A model generated the notes under the pieces. The model did no database searches and was not told the DNA's origin. It saw only the letters and a program-made list of their open reading frames with translations. A program made the position numbers and the translations under genes. Shown here in pieces: positions 1 to 9,270 of a stretch of 64,000 nt of DNA. The DNA is from Burkholderiaceae bacterium 26 (lineage in GTDB: Bacteria > Pseudomonadota > Gammaproteobacteria > Burkholderiales > Burkholderiaceae). The stretch lies in contig JYOB01000009.1 in the NCBI GenBank assembly GCA_000955795.1, forward strand, positions 1 to 64,000, given 5' to 3'. The stretch's first letter is position 1. The number at the start of each line of letters is the position of its first letter.

Positions 1-51
1 AACTCGATCTTCTGGTGCTTCATGGGTGGCGGGGCGGCTTTAAATCACGTA

Positions 52-1707
52 TTAGGAGAACAGAACGGCAGCTTTTTGGAGTGTAATCCAAACCCCCCAG
101 CCCAACGGCAGGCCCACGGCGGCCCAGGCCACCACCACGGCCACGGCAGAGCCCGGATGCGCTTTCCATTCCAGCGACGTCTCCGGCGAGGCAACCGACG
201 GCGTCGGGCTCTTTGTTGCAGCAGCGTGACGCTGCTCGTCGAGTTGCGCTTCGGTCATGAAGTGCTTTGCGTTGACCGGGCGCACCAGCAGGTTGCAGAT
301 GAAGCCGAGGATCAGCAGGCCGGCCAGGATCATCATCGTGATGTCGTACACGGCTGCGCGTTCCACGCCATGGGCGATCTGGTATTCGCGCAGGTAGTTC
401 ACCAGCACGGGGCCCAGAATGCCGGCCGTCGACCATGCCGTGAGCAGGCGGCCGTGGATGGCCCCCACCATTTGCGTGCCGAACATGTCAGCGAGATACG
501 CCGGCACGGTAGCAAAACCACCGCCGTACATCGACAGGATCACGCAGAAGGCCAGTGCGAACAGCGCGATATTGCCCGTGTGCGAAGTCCACGGAATCGA
601 GGCGTACAGCACGAAGCCAAGCACGAAGAAGACGGCGTACGTCATCTTGCGGCCCAGGCGATCCGACAGCGATGCCCAGAAGAAACGGCCACCGATGTTG
701 AACAGGCTCAGCAGACCCGTGAAGCCCGCAGCGATGGCCGCGATCTGTCCCTTTTGCGCGGCGGTCAGGTCCATGAACGACGTCGTCACGCCCAGCAGCT
801 TGCCGCCAAACACTTCCTGCAGCAGCGGCGAAGCCATGCCCAGCACACCAATACCGGCCGACACGTTCAGGCACAGCACGGCCCAGATCAGCCAGAACTG
901 CGGCGTCTTCAGCGCTTCGTTTGCATGCACGTGGCGTTGCGTGACCATCGTGTCTTTCGCCTTGGTGGGCGAGGGTGTCCAGCCGGCCGGTTTCCAGCCC
1001 GTGGGCGGCACGCGGTAACCCAGCGCACCGGCCATCATGAACACGAAGTAGATGCCGGCCAGCACAATAAACGTTTGCGACACGCCCACCGATTCGGGCG
1101 TGGCAAACAACTTCATCAGGCGGTCAGCCAGCGGGGCGCCGATCATCGCGCCGCCGCCAAAGCCCATGATGGCCATGCCGGTCGCCATGCCGCGCTTGTC
1201 CGGAAACCACTTGATCAGCGTCGACACGGGCGAGATGTAGCCCAGCCCCAGGCCGATGCCGCCGATCACGCCCGAGCCCACCCACAGCAGCCACAGCTGG
1301 TGCATCTGGATGCCGAGCGCGGAAATCAGCAAGCCGCCGCACCAGCACACGGCCGACACGACGCCAGCCTTGCGCGGGCCGACGCGCTCGAGCCAGCCGC
1401 CCCACATGGCTGCGGATGCGCCCAGGAAAACGAAGAACAGCGTGAACATCCAGCCCAGGCTGGACACGCGCCAATCACAGGTGGTGGTGAACAGCTCGGC
1501 GATCAGCGAGACATCGGCGCCGCAGGTGAGCGGCTTGGTGATGCCAAGCGCGCGGCCAAGCGGCAGCCAGAAGACGGAGAAACCATAGGCCATGCCAATG
1601 CACAGATGGATGGCCAATGCAGCAGGCGGAACCAGCCAGCGGTTGAAGCCAACCGCTGCGACGGTGCGCTCGCGCGAAAAAAATGGATGCAGGACTGCTT
1701 CGGACAT
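52..1707 (-). CDS. OFA-family MFS transporter (oxalate/formate antiporter-like)
   Basis: This 551-residue inner-membrane protein is a major facilitator with about twelve hydrophobic segments. The N-terminal stretch around residues 30-55 (LCIGMAYGFSVFWLPLG) and the loop-2/3 motif after the second segment resemble the oxalate:formate antiporter (OFA) family, which exchanges small mono- or dicarboxylates. An extended hydrophilic segment near residues 470-510 precedes a last C-terminal helix, which is longer than in classic 12-TM OFA proteins. It is a single gene with a roughly 290-base upstream region. The actual substrate cannot be read from sequence. I am confident of the family and not of oxalate as substrate. 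Confidence 0.85.
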   Translation of the reverse strand: MSEAVLHPFFSRERTVAAVGFNRWLVPPAALAIHLCIGMAYGFSVFWLPLGRALGITKPLTCGADVSLIAELFTTTCDWRVSSLGWMFTLFFVFLGASAAMWGGWLERVGPRKAGVVSAVCWCGGLLISALGIQMHQLWLLWVGSGVIGGIGLGLGYISPVSTLIKWFPDKRGMATGMAIMGFGGGAMIGAPLADRLMKLFATPESVGVSQTFIVLAGIYFVFMMAGALGYRVPPTGWKPAGWTPSPTKAKDTMVTQRHVHANEALKTPQFWLIWAVLCLNVSAGIGVLGMASPLLQEVFGGKLLGVTTSFMDLTAAQKGQIAAIAAGFTGLLSLFNIGGRFFWASLSDRLGRKMTYAVFFVLGFVLYASIPWTSHTGNIALFALAFCVILSMYGGGFATVPAYLADMFGTQMVGAIHGRLLTAWSTAGILGPVLVNYLREYQIAHGVERAAVYDITMMILAGLLILGFICNLLVRPVNAKHFMTEAQLDEQRHAAATKSPTPSVASPETSLEWKAHPGSAVAVVVAWAAVGLPLGWGVWITLQKAAVLFS

Positions 1708-1880
1708 CGAATCCCCCCGGATAAGTTGAGCCCGTGTTGTGACGTACGTGGTGAAACGGTGCGGCCGTGCCGGTCATGGCCGGCGCGTGCCAGGCGGCTG
1801 CAGTTGGAGTGCGCCGACGTTGCCCGCGAAAGATAGTGGGGTAGCGTGTCCTAGATCAATAGTTGTAATCACCCGTTGTA

Positions 1881-1936
1881 TTGCGAATCACGCAATTTGC
1901 AGCCTAATCAATTAGTTTATGTTTGAAAAAACATAA
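1881..1936. promoter_or_regulatory. Two inverted repeats upstream of the OFA transporter
   Basis: In the AT-rich gap between the transporter start and the HPt gene are TTGCG-N5-CGCAA (1881-1895) and a perfect 8-base stem TTATGTTT/AAACATAA with a GAAA loop (1917-1936). The second could be a weak terminator for the HPt gene, since on the minus strand a T-rich loop lies inside it. The first could be an operator for the transporter. Neither assignment is proven. Confidence 0.3.
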
Positions 1937-1997
1937 CTTGATTGGGCCCAGGGTGACGCTTCTCCGCAACCGATGGCTTGTGGAGCGCGGCGCGCCG

Positions 1998-2411
1998 TTA
2001 GTCCGCCACCGCCGCGTTTGGCCAGGGACCGTCATTGGCCTGCTGGCGGAATTCATCGGCCAAGGCGCGCAGGCAGGCGAGGGCGGATTGCATTTCTTGC
2101 GCTCGCTGCTGATAGGGCCCGATGCTTTGCGCAGCGCGCTCGATGCGACGGGCAGCGTCGCCAATCGGCTGATGCCCCAGCATGCGCGCGGAACCGACGA
2201 TGCGATGCGCCGCTTCCACGATCTGCGCATCTTCGCCGCCGCGGATGGCGTTCGCCAGGTTGGCGAGATCCTGTTCTGCCGTCTCGCAGAATAGATCGAC
2301 AATAAAACGCCATTGCGGCAGATCATTGCCAAACAGCTCGATGAGTGTGGCGACGACCTGCGGCGGGAACTGGGCGACGACGCTTGGGGCTACGTTGGGC
2401 GTGGGGAGCAT
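1998..2411 (-). CDS. Orphan HPt-domain phosphotransfer protein
   Basis: A helical protein of about 137 residues carries the histidine phosphotransfer signature AAHRIVGSARMLG, with the likely phospho-accepting histidine at residue 69 of the chosen start. HPt proteins relay phosphate between a hybrid histidine kinase and a response regulator. No kinase or regulator lies beside it, so its partners are elsewhere. The start chosen is the internal ATG at 2411. An in-frame ATG at 2474 would add 21 residues that look non-conserved, and neither start has a convincing ribosome site. It lies downstream of nothing obvious and is followed by the AT-rich intergenic region. Confidence 0.65.
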   Translation of the reverse strand: MLPTPNVAPSVVAQFPPQVVATLIELFGNDLPQWRFIVDLFCETAEQDLANLANAIRGGEDAQIVEAAHRIVGSARMLGHQPIGDAARRIERAAQSIGPYQQRAQEMQSALACLRALADEFRQQANDGPWPNAAVAD

Positions 2412-2503
2412 GGTGGCGATGCGTGCGATGAGAACCAGAGGCGCACTCTGCTCGCCTCGGCTACGCGCAACCATGAGATTGGTCCGATTCTGGTGTCAGC
2501 CCA

Positions 2504-2543
2504 AATAAAAACGGGCACACCGCTGGGAAAGCGATGCGCCCGT
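2504..2543 (-). terminator. Rho-independent terminator of the czc operon
   Basis: On the minus strand an ACGGGC/GCCCGT stem with an internal imperfect hairpin is followed by TTTTTATTT. It lies just beyond the stop codon of the RND pump gene, the last gene of the czcCBA-type operon. Confidence 0.75.
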
Positions 2544-2566
2544 TGTGCATTCAGCACATGCGCGGC

Positions 2567-5500
2567 TTAAGGCAGCATGGCCGCTGTCGGATTGACGTCC
2601 GAATCGCGCGAGGGCGGCCGGCGATGACGGTGCGCCCACGTGAAGACCACCGGCAGCACCAGCAGCGTGAGAATCGTCGTGGTGACCATGCCGCCGACGA
2701 TCACCAGCGCCAGCGGGCGCTGCGCTTCCGAGCCGATGCTGTGCGACAGCGCCGCCGGCAACAAGCCCAGGCCCGCCAGCATGGCCGTCATGATCACAGG
2801 GCGCAGGCGCAGTGCGGCGCCGTCCACGGTGGCTTCGCGCACGTTTTCAGATTGCGCCAGACGATTGACGTACGAGATCAGGATCACCCCGTCCTGGATG
2901 GCGATGCCGAACAACGACAGGAAGCCAATCCCCGCTGAAATTGATAGCGTTTCGTGCGCGATATGCAGCGCCAGCAGCCCCCCGATGGCGGCAAACGGCA
3001 CATTCAGCACCACCATCAGCGCATCCTTGAAGTTGCCGAACGTGCTGTACAGCAGCAGGAAGATCACGAGAATCGTCAACGGCACGATCACCATCAGCTT
3101 GCTCTGGGCGACCTTCATCTCGTTGAACTGGCCATCCCACTTGACGGTGTAGCCCTCGGGCAACTGCACGCCGTCGCCCACCAGGCGCTGTGCTTCGTCC
3201 ACGGCGCTGCCCAAGTCACGGCCGCGCACGCCGAACTTGATGGCGATGTAGCGCTTGCCGAGTTCGCGGTAGATGAAGAACGGGCCGTCGGTCATTTCCA
3301 CCTTGGCGATCATCGACAGCGGGATGTGCTGGCCATCGGGTGTATCGATCAGCAGTTCGCGGATGGCGTCGTACGACGCACGTGCTTGCTGGTTCAATCG
3401 CACCGCCAGGCCGAACGATTTTTCGCCCTCCAGGATTTGCGTGACCGGCGCCCCGCCAATGGCGTACTGCACGAGGTTCTGCACGTCGCTCACGTTGATG
3501 TTGAAGCGCGCAGCGGCCTGGCGGTCGATGGAAACGTTCAGCGTCGGCTGGCCCAGTTCGCGGAAGATGCCAACGTCCACCAGCCCTGGCACCTTCTTGA
3601 GTTGCGCCTGGATTTCATTGGCCTTGGCTTCGAGCACATTCAGGTCGTTGCCGAACAGCTTGACCGAGTTTTCGCCCTTCACGCCCGAGAGTGCTTCATC
3701 CACGTTGTCCTGGATGTATTGCGAGAAGTTGTATTCGATGCCCGGAATCTTCTCCAGCCGCTTGGACAGGCGCTCGACAAGCTTCGCCTTCGTCATACCG
3801 GCAGGCCATTGGTCAGGCGGCGCGAAGTACAGACCGTATTCCTGGTTGAACACGCCGGTGGAATCGGTGCCGTCATCGGGGCGGCCGATCTGCACCGAAA
3901 CCTGGTTGATCTCCGGCTGCTTGACGAAGTACGCGCGCAGGTCGTTGGCCACTGACGACGAGTAGTCCAGGTCGACCGTGTTGGGCAACGTAATGCGCAG
4001 CCACAGGTTGTTTTCTTCCAGCGTCGGGAGGAACTCCGTACCGAGGAACGTGGCGCTGTACAGCGTCAGAACGAGCGCTGTGATGGCGGTAGCAAAGACC
4101 GCCATCGGGCGTGCAATCAGCTTGCGCAGCAGCGGCTTATACCAGCGCAGAATCGCCGTAATAAACGCCGGCGAATGCGGATGCAGCGTCTTGCCGAACA
4201 CGAACGACGTGGTGGCCGGCACGAACGTCAGGCTTAGCACGATCGACGCCATCAGCGCAAAGCCCATCGTGAACGCCATCGGCTTGAAGATGATGCCTTC
4301 CACGCCGCCGATGAAGAACAGCGGCGAATACGCCACGATGATGATGCCCGTGGAGAAAATCATCGCGCGCTGCACTTCGCTGGTGGCCTTGACGATGGCA
4401 TCGTCGAGTTTCTCGGCACCTTCTTCAAGATGCCGCATGATGTTTTCCATCACGATCACGGCCGCGTCGACAATCACCCCAAAGTCGATCGCCCCAAGCG
4501 AGATCAAATTGGCCGGCACATGGAAGTGCTCCATGCTGATGAACGACACGCACAGCGCCAGCGGAATCACCGCCGCCACCACAGCCGCCGCACGGAAATT
4601 GCCCAGGAAGACGAACAACACCGCCAGCACCAGCGAGATGCCCACCACCAGCGTGTGTTCAACCGTGCCCATGGTGATGTCGAGCAGCACCTGGCGGTCG
4701 TAGAACGGCTTGATCTGAACGCTCTTGGGCAGGATGCCGTTGTTCAGCTCCGTTACCTTTTCGCGCACCTTGGCCAGCACCTCGCTGGCGTTGGCGTCGC
4801 GCTTGAGCAGCACGATGCCTTCCACCACGTCGGGCTGATCGTTGTATTGCACTTGGCCCAGACGCTGCACGTTGCCGACTTCCACCTCGGCAATATCGCG
4901 CACGCGCACCGGCACGCCGTTGTTGGCGACTACCACCACGTTGCGGATGTCATCTACCGTTTGCAGCAGGCCCACGCCGCGCACGACGAACTGTTGCTCG
5001 CCGTCGCGCAACAGGTTGCCGCCGGTGTTGTTGTTGGCGTTGCCGATGGCCGTGATGAGCTGCGACAGCGTGATGCCGTACGACTGCAGCTTCGCCGGCG
5101 ACGGCACGATGTGATACTCCTTCACCTTGCCGCCGAAGGAACTGACATCGGCCACGCCCTGCACGTGCTTCAGCTCTTTGGTGATGTCGTAGTCCTGATA
5201 GCTCTTGAGCGTGGTGAGGTCTACGCCGTCGCCCACGAGGCGAAAGCGCATGATCTCGCCCGTTGCATCCGAGTCCGGGCTCAGCGACGGCTGCACACCG
5301 GTCGGCAGATTGGCTGCCGCCACATATTGCGAGAAGTTCTGCCGCGCCTTGAAGCTGTCGGTGCCTTCCTTGAACTTGAGCGTCACCACCGACAGCCCGA
5401 ACAGCGATACCGAGCGGAACGACTGCACATCAGGCACGCCGGCCAGCGCGTTTTCAATCGGGATGGTGATCTGCTGTTCGAGTTCGGTCGTGCTGCGGCC

Positions 5501-5662
5501 CGGCCATTGCGTGATGGCCTGCACCGACAACGGCGCCACGCCCGGATACGCCTGCAGCGGCAGCTCGCGGAACGCCAACACGCCCGCCACCAGCAGCGCG
5601 ATCGCCAGGAAAACAATCAGCAGCCGCCGCTTGAGAATGCCCGCGATGGGGTTGAAGCCCAT
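2567..5662 (-). CDS. czcA: CzcA/CusA-type heavy-metal RND efflux pump
   Basis: The 1031-residue protein is the inner-membrane proton-driven pump of a tripartite heavy-metal exporter (HME-RND). It has a first TM at residues 13-31, two large periplasmic loops and two blocks of five to six TM segments. The TM4 proton-relay signature GAIDFGVIVDAAVIVMEN places Asp393, Asp399 and Glu406 at the spacing of the essential Asp402/Asp408/Glu415 of CzcA. The pattern is of the divalent-cation (Zn/Co/Cd/Ni) class, but metal choice is not certain. It starts 2 bases after the membrane-fusion gene stop and is the last gene of a C-B-A operon. Length is typical of the family. Confidence 0.93.
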   Translation of the reverse strand: MGFNPIAGILKRRLLIVFLAIALLVAGVLAFRELPLQAYPGVAPLSVQAITQWPGRSTTELEQQITIPIENALAGVPDVQSFRSVSLFGLSVVTLKFKEGTDSFKARQNFSQYVAAANLPTGVQPSLSPDSDATGEIMRFRLVGDGVDLTTLKSYQDYDITKELKHVQGVADVSSFGGKVKEYHIVPSPAKLQSYGITLSQLITAIGNANNNTGGNLLRDGEQQFVVRGVGLLQTVDDIRNVVVVANNGVPVRVRDIAEVEVGNVQRLGQVQYNDQPDVVEGIVLLKRDANASEVLAKVREKVTELNNGILPKSVQIKPFYDRQVLLDITMGTVEHTLVVGISLVLAVLFVFLGNFRAAAVVAAVIPLALCVSFISMEHFHVPANLISLGAIDFGVIVDAAVIVMENIMRHLEEGAEKLDDAIVKATSEVQRAMIFSTGIIIVAYSPLFFIGGVEGIIFKPMAFTMGFALMASIVLSLTFVPATTSFVFGKTLHPHSPAFITAILRWYKPLLRKLIARPMAVFATAITALVLTLYSATFLGTEFLPTLEENNLWLRITLPNTVDLDYSSSVANDLRAYFVKQPEINQVSVQIGRPDDGTDSTGVFNQEYGLYFAPPDQWPAGMTKAKLVERLSKRLEKIPGIEYNFSQYIQDNVDEALSGVKGENSVKLFGNDLNVLEAKANEIQAQLKKVPGLVDVGIFRELGQPTLNVSIDRQAAARFNINVSDVQNLVQYAIGGAPVTQILEGEKSFGLAVRLNQQARASYDAIRELLIDTPDGQHIPLSMIAKVEMTDGPFFIYRELGKRYIAIKFGVRGRDLGSAVDEAQRLVGDGVQLPEGYTVKWDGQFNEMKVAQSKLMVIVPLTILVIFLLLYSTFGNFKDALMVVLNVPFAAIGGLLALHIAHETLSISAGIGFLSLFGIAIQDGVILISYVNRLAQSENVREATVDGAALRLRPVIMTAMLAGLGLLPAALSHSIGSEAQRPLALVIVGGMVTTTILTLLVLPVVFTWAHRHRRPPSRDSDVNPTAAMLP

Positions 5663-5664
5663 GC

Positions 5665-6810
5665 CTACGCCCCCGCCTTGACGATCATCTCGTTGAGCAG
5701 CGCGGCGCCGCGCACGACCACCTGCGACGAAGCCTCAAGCCCGGCCGTCACGGCAAAGTTGCCGTCGGTGCCGGTGTCCTTGCCTTGCACTTCCACGCGC
5801 TTGAAGTGCGTGGCATCGCTCTGCACGATCACGTAGTAGCTGCCGTGATCTTTCACCAGGGCGGCCTTCGGCACCACCGTGGCTTGGCCGCTGCCGGTCT
5901 GGATGCGCGCCGTGGCGTACATCTCGGGGCGCAGCAGGCCATCGGTGTTGGGCACGTCGCAGCGCACTGTCAAGGTGTGCGTTGCCGGGTCGATGTTCGG
6001 GGCGATGAAGCTCACACGGCCGGTGAACTCGCGGTCCGGATACGCCGACGTATGCAGCGAGATCGGCTGGCCGATGCGCACGCTGGCAATGTCGTTTTCA
6101 TAGACATTGCCTGTGAACCACAGCACACGCGTATCGACGATGCTCATGAACGAGTCACCCACGTTCAGGAAGGCGCCCGGGTCCATGTTGCGCTTGACGA
6201 TCGTGCCCGAGATGGGCGCGCGCAGCGTCAGGTGTTCAGCCGGCGTGCCGCGCTTGGCAATCTGCGCCACATCGGCATCGGACATGCCCAGCACGTGCAG
6301 GCGGCCCGCGGCGGACTGCACGGTGGCATCCGCGTCGTCCTGCAGATCCTTCATGTTGGAACCCTTGAGCTGGCGGGCGGTATTCAGCGCCAGCAAGTAT
6401 TCCTTCTGCGCGGAAATGAAGTCTGGCGAGTAGAGCTGCGCAATCGGTTGGCCCTCGCGCACCAGCGCACCTTCGAACAGGAGAATCTGGTCCAGTCGGC
6501 CAGCCACGCGCGCCGATGCCAGCTTGGTGCGCTCGGCGTTATAGGCGAGCTTGCCGGGCGTGGAGAGCTCCACCGGCACTGAAAGCTGACTGACCTGCGC
6601 AACCTTCACCTGCTGCGGGTCGAAGCCGCCGGCCGGAATTTCCACGGAATCCGGCTTCGCGCGCGGCGCGGCTGCAGGAGCGGATGCGGGGGCAGCGGGC
6701 TTTGCGGTCTCGGCCGGTGAAGCGGCGGGCCATTTGCGTCCGACCACCACACCAACAGCCAGGGCTGCGGCCAAGGCGATGACTGCAACAACGGGAGAGA
6801 ACTTCTTCAT
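5665..6810 (-). CDS. czcB: CzcB-type periplasmic membrane-fusion protein
   Basis: This 381-residue adaptor links the RND pump to the outer-membrane channel. It has an N-terminal membrane anchor (residues 5-25), an Ala/Pro-rich linker, then the barrel-sandwich/lipoyl halves (the stretch around LRAPISGTIVKRN is typical) and a beta-barrel near the C terminus. It lacks the His-rich metal-binding N-terminal extension found in plasmid-borne CzcB. It sits between the channel gene (4-base gap) and the pump gene (2-base gap), so translation is probably coupled. Confidence 0.9.
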   Translation of the reverse strand: MKKFSPVVAVIALAAALAVGVVVGRKWPAASPAETAKPAAPASAPAAAPRAKPDSVEIPAGGFDPQQVKVAQVSQLSVPVELSTPGKLAYNAERTKLASARVAGRLDQILLFEGALVREGQPIAQLYSPDFISAQKEYLLALNTARQLKGSNMKDLQDDADATVQSAAGRLHVLGMSDADVAQIAKRGTPAEHLTLRAPISGTIVKRNMDPGAFLNVGDSFMSIVDTRVLWFTGNVYENDIASVRIGQPISLHTSAYPDREFTGRVSFIAPNIDPATHTLTVRCDVPNTDGLLRPEMYATARIQTGSGQATVVPKAALVKDHGSYYVIVQSDATHFKRVEVQGKDTGTDGNFAVTAGLEASSQVVVRGAALLNEMIVKAGA

Positions 6811-6814
6811 GATG

Positions 6815-8185
6815 TTATTGAGCTTGAACCGGCGAGCGACCCGTGGCCGCGAGCAGCGCGTGATAGGCCTGCAAGGCTGTGGCCTGAGCCTGGGCGACCG
6901 ACAGTTCGGCGTTCCTGAGCGCGCCCTGGGCGGTGAGCAGGTCGTTGAAATCAGCGTTGTTGCTGGCGTAGTTGGTCATCGTCACGCGATAAGCCGCCAG
7001 CGCCTGCGGCAGTTGCCGCTGCTTGTTGAAGTCGAGCTGGGCAAGCGTCTGGCGCAGCGTGTTGTAGGCGGTATCAACGGCCAATAGCGTCTGCTGGCGC
7101 ACCGACACGTCATTCGCCTCGGTGGCAATCTGGCTTTCCACCGCCTGGTTCACGCCGTACTTTTCTTTGGTCAGGAACCAGAACGGAATGATCACGTCCA
7201 GCTCGATCTGGTAGCTGTTCGGGCGCACGCCATACGGCGGGTTGTCCGTCGTGACGGTGGCGATGACCTGGAAGTCGGGCAGGTAGGCCTTGCGAGCGAG
7301 CGTCACGCTCTTGCGTGCGGCGTCCATCAAGTCTGCCGACGCCTTGATCGACGGGTGCTCGCGCAGCGCCTGGTTTTCCAGCTCGGGTAGCGGTTCCTCC
7401 GGCAGGTGCACGGACTCGTCGTCGGCGCGCAGCACGAGCGGGAAGCTCGGCTCCTTGCCGATGAGCGTATTGAGGGTCTGCAGCGTGCTGTCGTACTGAC
7501 GCTGCGCGGCAAACAGGTCGTTCTGCGCGCTGCTTTGCATGACCTGCGCGTTGAGGAAGTCGGCGTACGCAGCGGCGTTGTTGGCGTAGCGCACACGCGT
7601 GATCTGCTTGACCTGCTCCAGGCGCGTGATGGCCAGCTTTTGGACATCGATCTGCTTCTGCAGCGCGATCGCCTGGTAATACGTGGTGGAAAGCTGCGCG
7701 TAGAGCTGCAGGTACAGCGCGTCGTTTTGCGCGTTCAGCGATTCCGCCTGGCGATCAGCAATCTCGGCCGCCAGCGCCTTCTTGCCCGGAAACGGGATCT
7801 GCTGCGTCAGGTTGTACTGGCTGCCGCCCGCGCGGTTGACAGCCAGCGGAAAACCCTTGGGGATGCTGTTCCAGATGTAGCCGAGCTGCGGGTTGTTGGG
7901 CGCGGCAAGTTGCGGAGGGATCGACTTGGCCGACAGGTAGTTATGGCGCGCCTGGATCAACTGCGGGTTGTTGCCCTTCAGTTCTTGCAGCAGCTCGACC
8001 AAGTTGAACCCGGCGCCCGTCACGCCCGGCACGGAAGGCTTGATCGGCGGCATGGTCGCCACCGGCATGCTGGCCGCAGCCGGCGCCGGTGCTGGCGTGG
8101 CTGCCCAGGCAGCGGCAAATGGCAGGCAGGCCACCGCGCACAGCACGGCCCTTGCCCGTGGATGGAACGCACCCCGATGTTTCAC
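6815..8185 (-). CDS. czcC: CzcC-type outer-membrane efflux channel (TolC family)
   Basis: The 456-residue protein has a signal peptide (residues 1-28, ending near AWAATPAP), a Pro/Ala-rich linker and the two long helical repeats of the outer-membrane factor family (for example the stretch LRQTLAQLDFNKQRQLP in the second repeat). It forms the exit duct for the CzcBA-like pump and is the first gene of the operon. The region from its start to the merR stop (8186-8341) must hold the operon promoter unless it is read from merR. No clear metal-regulator site was recognised there. Confidence 0.88.
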   Translation of the reverse strand: MKHRGAFHPRARAVLCAVACLPFAAAWAATPAPAPAAASMPVATMPPIKPSVPGVTGAGFNLVELLQELKGNNPQLIQARHNYLSAKSIPPQLAAPNNPQLGYIWNSIPKGFPLAVNRAGGSQYNLTQQIPFPGKKALAAEIADRQAESLNAQNDALYLQLYAQLSTTYYQAIALQKQIDVQKLAITRLEQVKQITRVRYANNAAAYADFLNAQVMQSSAQNDLFAAQRQYDSTLQTLNTLIGKEPSFPLVLRADDESVHLPEEPLPELENQALREHPSIKASADLMDAARKSVTLARKAYLPDFQVIATVTTDNPPYGVRPNSYQIELDVIIPFWFLTKEKYGVNQAVESQIATEANDVSVRQQTLLAVDTAYNTLRQTLAQLDFNKQRQLPQALAAYRVTMTNYASNNADFNDLLTAQGALRNAELSVAQAQATALQAYHALLAATGRSPVQAQ

Positions 8186-8341
8186 TGCAGCAGACTCCCC
8201 TTGAGACGGGAGCGTTTTTACCGACGCGAACTTTCAAGCGCCTTTCACGACTCAGCAAGCCGTCAGGGCGTGGGGGAAACGCGCCAAACCCGCCCTGCGG
8301 CGGGAGTCTGCGACAGTCATATGACGAAACGTGGCGGAGTC

Positions 8342-8737
8342 TCAGGTCGGTGCAAGCGGGCATGGCATCCCGACGCGGGCAGCGAGTGCATCACGCGTGG
8401 CCTGCAAGCTGGCGATGCGCACATCGATGGCGGTAAGTTTCTCCCGCAGTAGCGCCGTAATGGCGGCATCGATGTCGGGTTGCTGCCACACCTGCGCCAT
8501 CCCTTCGCCAATTTCTGCCAGCGTGAAGCCCAGTTGCTGAGCCGTGCGCACGTAGTTCACGAGTTCCACGGTTTCGGGCGGGTAGGCGCGGTAGCCGTTA
8601 CTGCGGCGTCGAGCTCGGATCAGGCCTCGTGCTTCGTAAAAGCGCAGGCCGTCCCGCGAGACGCCAGTGGCGGCGGCCAGATCGCCGATGGAAAGGTCGC
8701 CGGTACGTGCATTGGAAGCGAGCAGGGCAACAGACAT
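8342..8737 (-). CDS. MerR-family transcriptional regulator
   Basis: The 131-residue regulator has the winged helix-turn-helix typical of MerR proteins (IGDLAAATGVSRDGLRFYEARGLI at residues 17-40), a second Arg/Tyr-rich wing and a C-terminal dimerisation helix. Only one Cys is present, near the C terminus (GMPCPL), so the paired cysteines of CueR/ZntR-type metal sensors are absent and the effector is unknown. It faces the membrane-protein gene at 8835 across a short region with a MerR-style promoter. It lies upstream of, and codirectional with, the czc operon, which it might also influence. Confidence 0.88.
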   Translation of the reverse strand: MSVALLASNARTGDLSIGDLAAATGVSRDGLRFYEARGLIRARRRSNGYRAYPPETVELVNYVRTAQQLGFTLAEIGEGMAQVWQQPDIDAAITALLREKLTAIDVRIASLQATRDALAARVGMPCPLAPT

Positions 8738-8768
8738 GGTTGCTTGTAAAGGTGGGACGGCCGAGGGC

Positions 8769-8800
8769 TTGACCTTGGAGCGTACACCAGGCTTTACCGT
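8769..8800 (+). promoter_or_regulatory. MerR-type promoter with elongated spacer
   Basis: A -35 hexamer TTGACC (8769-8774) is separated by 20 bases from TACCGT (8795-8800). The overlong spacer contains an imperfect dyad TTGG-N8-CCAG. Promoters activated by MerR proteins characteristically have 19-20 base spacers with a dyad inside. It lies 34 bases before the gene at 8835 and just upstream of the divergent merR gene. Confidence 0.65.
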
Positions 8801-8834
8801 GGCGACTCCTTCACTTCATTCCTGGAGTTTCACC

Positions 8835-9257
8835 ATGGTTTCTGAATCGACCTTCCTGCGTGTGGTGCGGGCCAGCGGCTGGTATGACCTGATCGTGACT
8901 GCACCGTTTGCCACGCCGTGGACGTTTGCCCTCTTGCATCAAGCGCTCACCGCATTGGCGCATGCGCTGGGTATCGGCAGCTTGCCGGCATTTGAGCCAG
9001 AGCACCTGTTGATGGCCAATCTGATGGGGTCGGTGGTGTGCGTGTGGTCGGTGTTGCGTATCCGACAGCCGAGTGTGGCGCTGGGCCGGTACGACGCCGT
9101 GGCGCGCGGCCTCTTTGCGGCGTGGCTGGCCTATGCGCTGGCATCGGGTGCCACGCTGCTGGTGTTGCCGTTCCTGATTGTGGAGATCGGCTTCGGCCTG
9201 CTGCAATCGGTGCCCGTGGGCCGCTTGCCAGGGCGGACGGGCGCGCAGGCAACTTAA
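8835..9257 (+). CDS. Unknown four-helix membrane protein under MerR-type promoter
   Basis: This protein of about 140 residues has four predicted hydrophobic segments, at roughly residues 15-45, 60-75, 88-108 and 110-125, and no motif I recognise. The ATG at 8835 is chosen because it follows the MerR-type promoter closely; an upstream in-frame ATG lies before the promoter. It stands alone between the regulator and a convergent lipoprotein gene. The arrangement suggests it is the main target of the MerR regulator, possibly a small transporter or membrane stress protein. No function is assigned. Confidence 0.75.
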   Translation: MVSESTFLRVVRASGWYDLIVTAPFATPWTFALLHQALTALAHALGIGSLPAFEPEHLLMANLMGSVVCVWSVLRIRQPSVALGRYDAVARGLFAAWLAYALASGATLLVLPFLIVEIGFGLLQSVPVGRLPGRTGAQAT

Positions 9258-9270
9258 GTGCTTGAACGCG

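Noticed and set aside
22-1836. Long plus-strand open frame of 604 codons opposite the OFA transporter
   Set aside because: Arg/His/Gln-rich translation typical of an antisense frame in GC-rich DNA; the minus-strand protein is a clear transporter.
4430-5836. 468-codon plus-strand frame opposite the RND pump
   Set aside because: Same shadow composition; the pump and adaptor genes are certain on the other strand.
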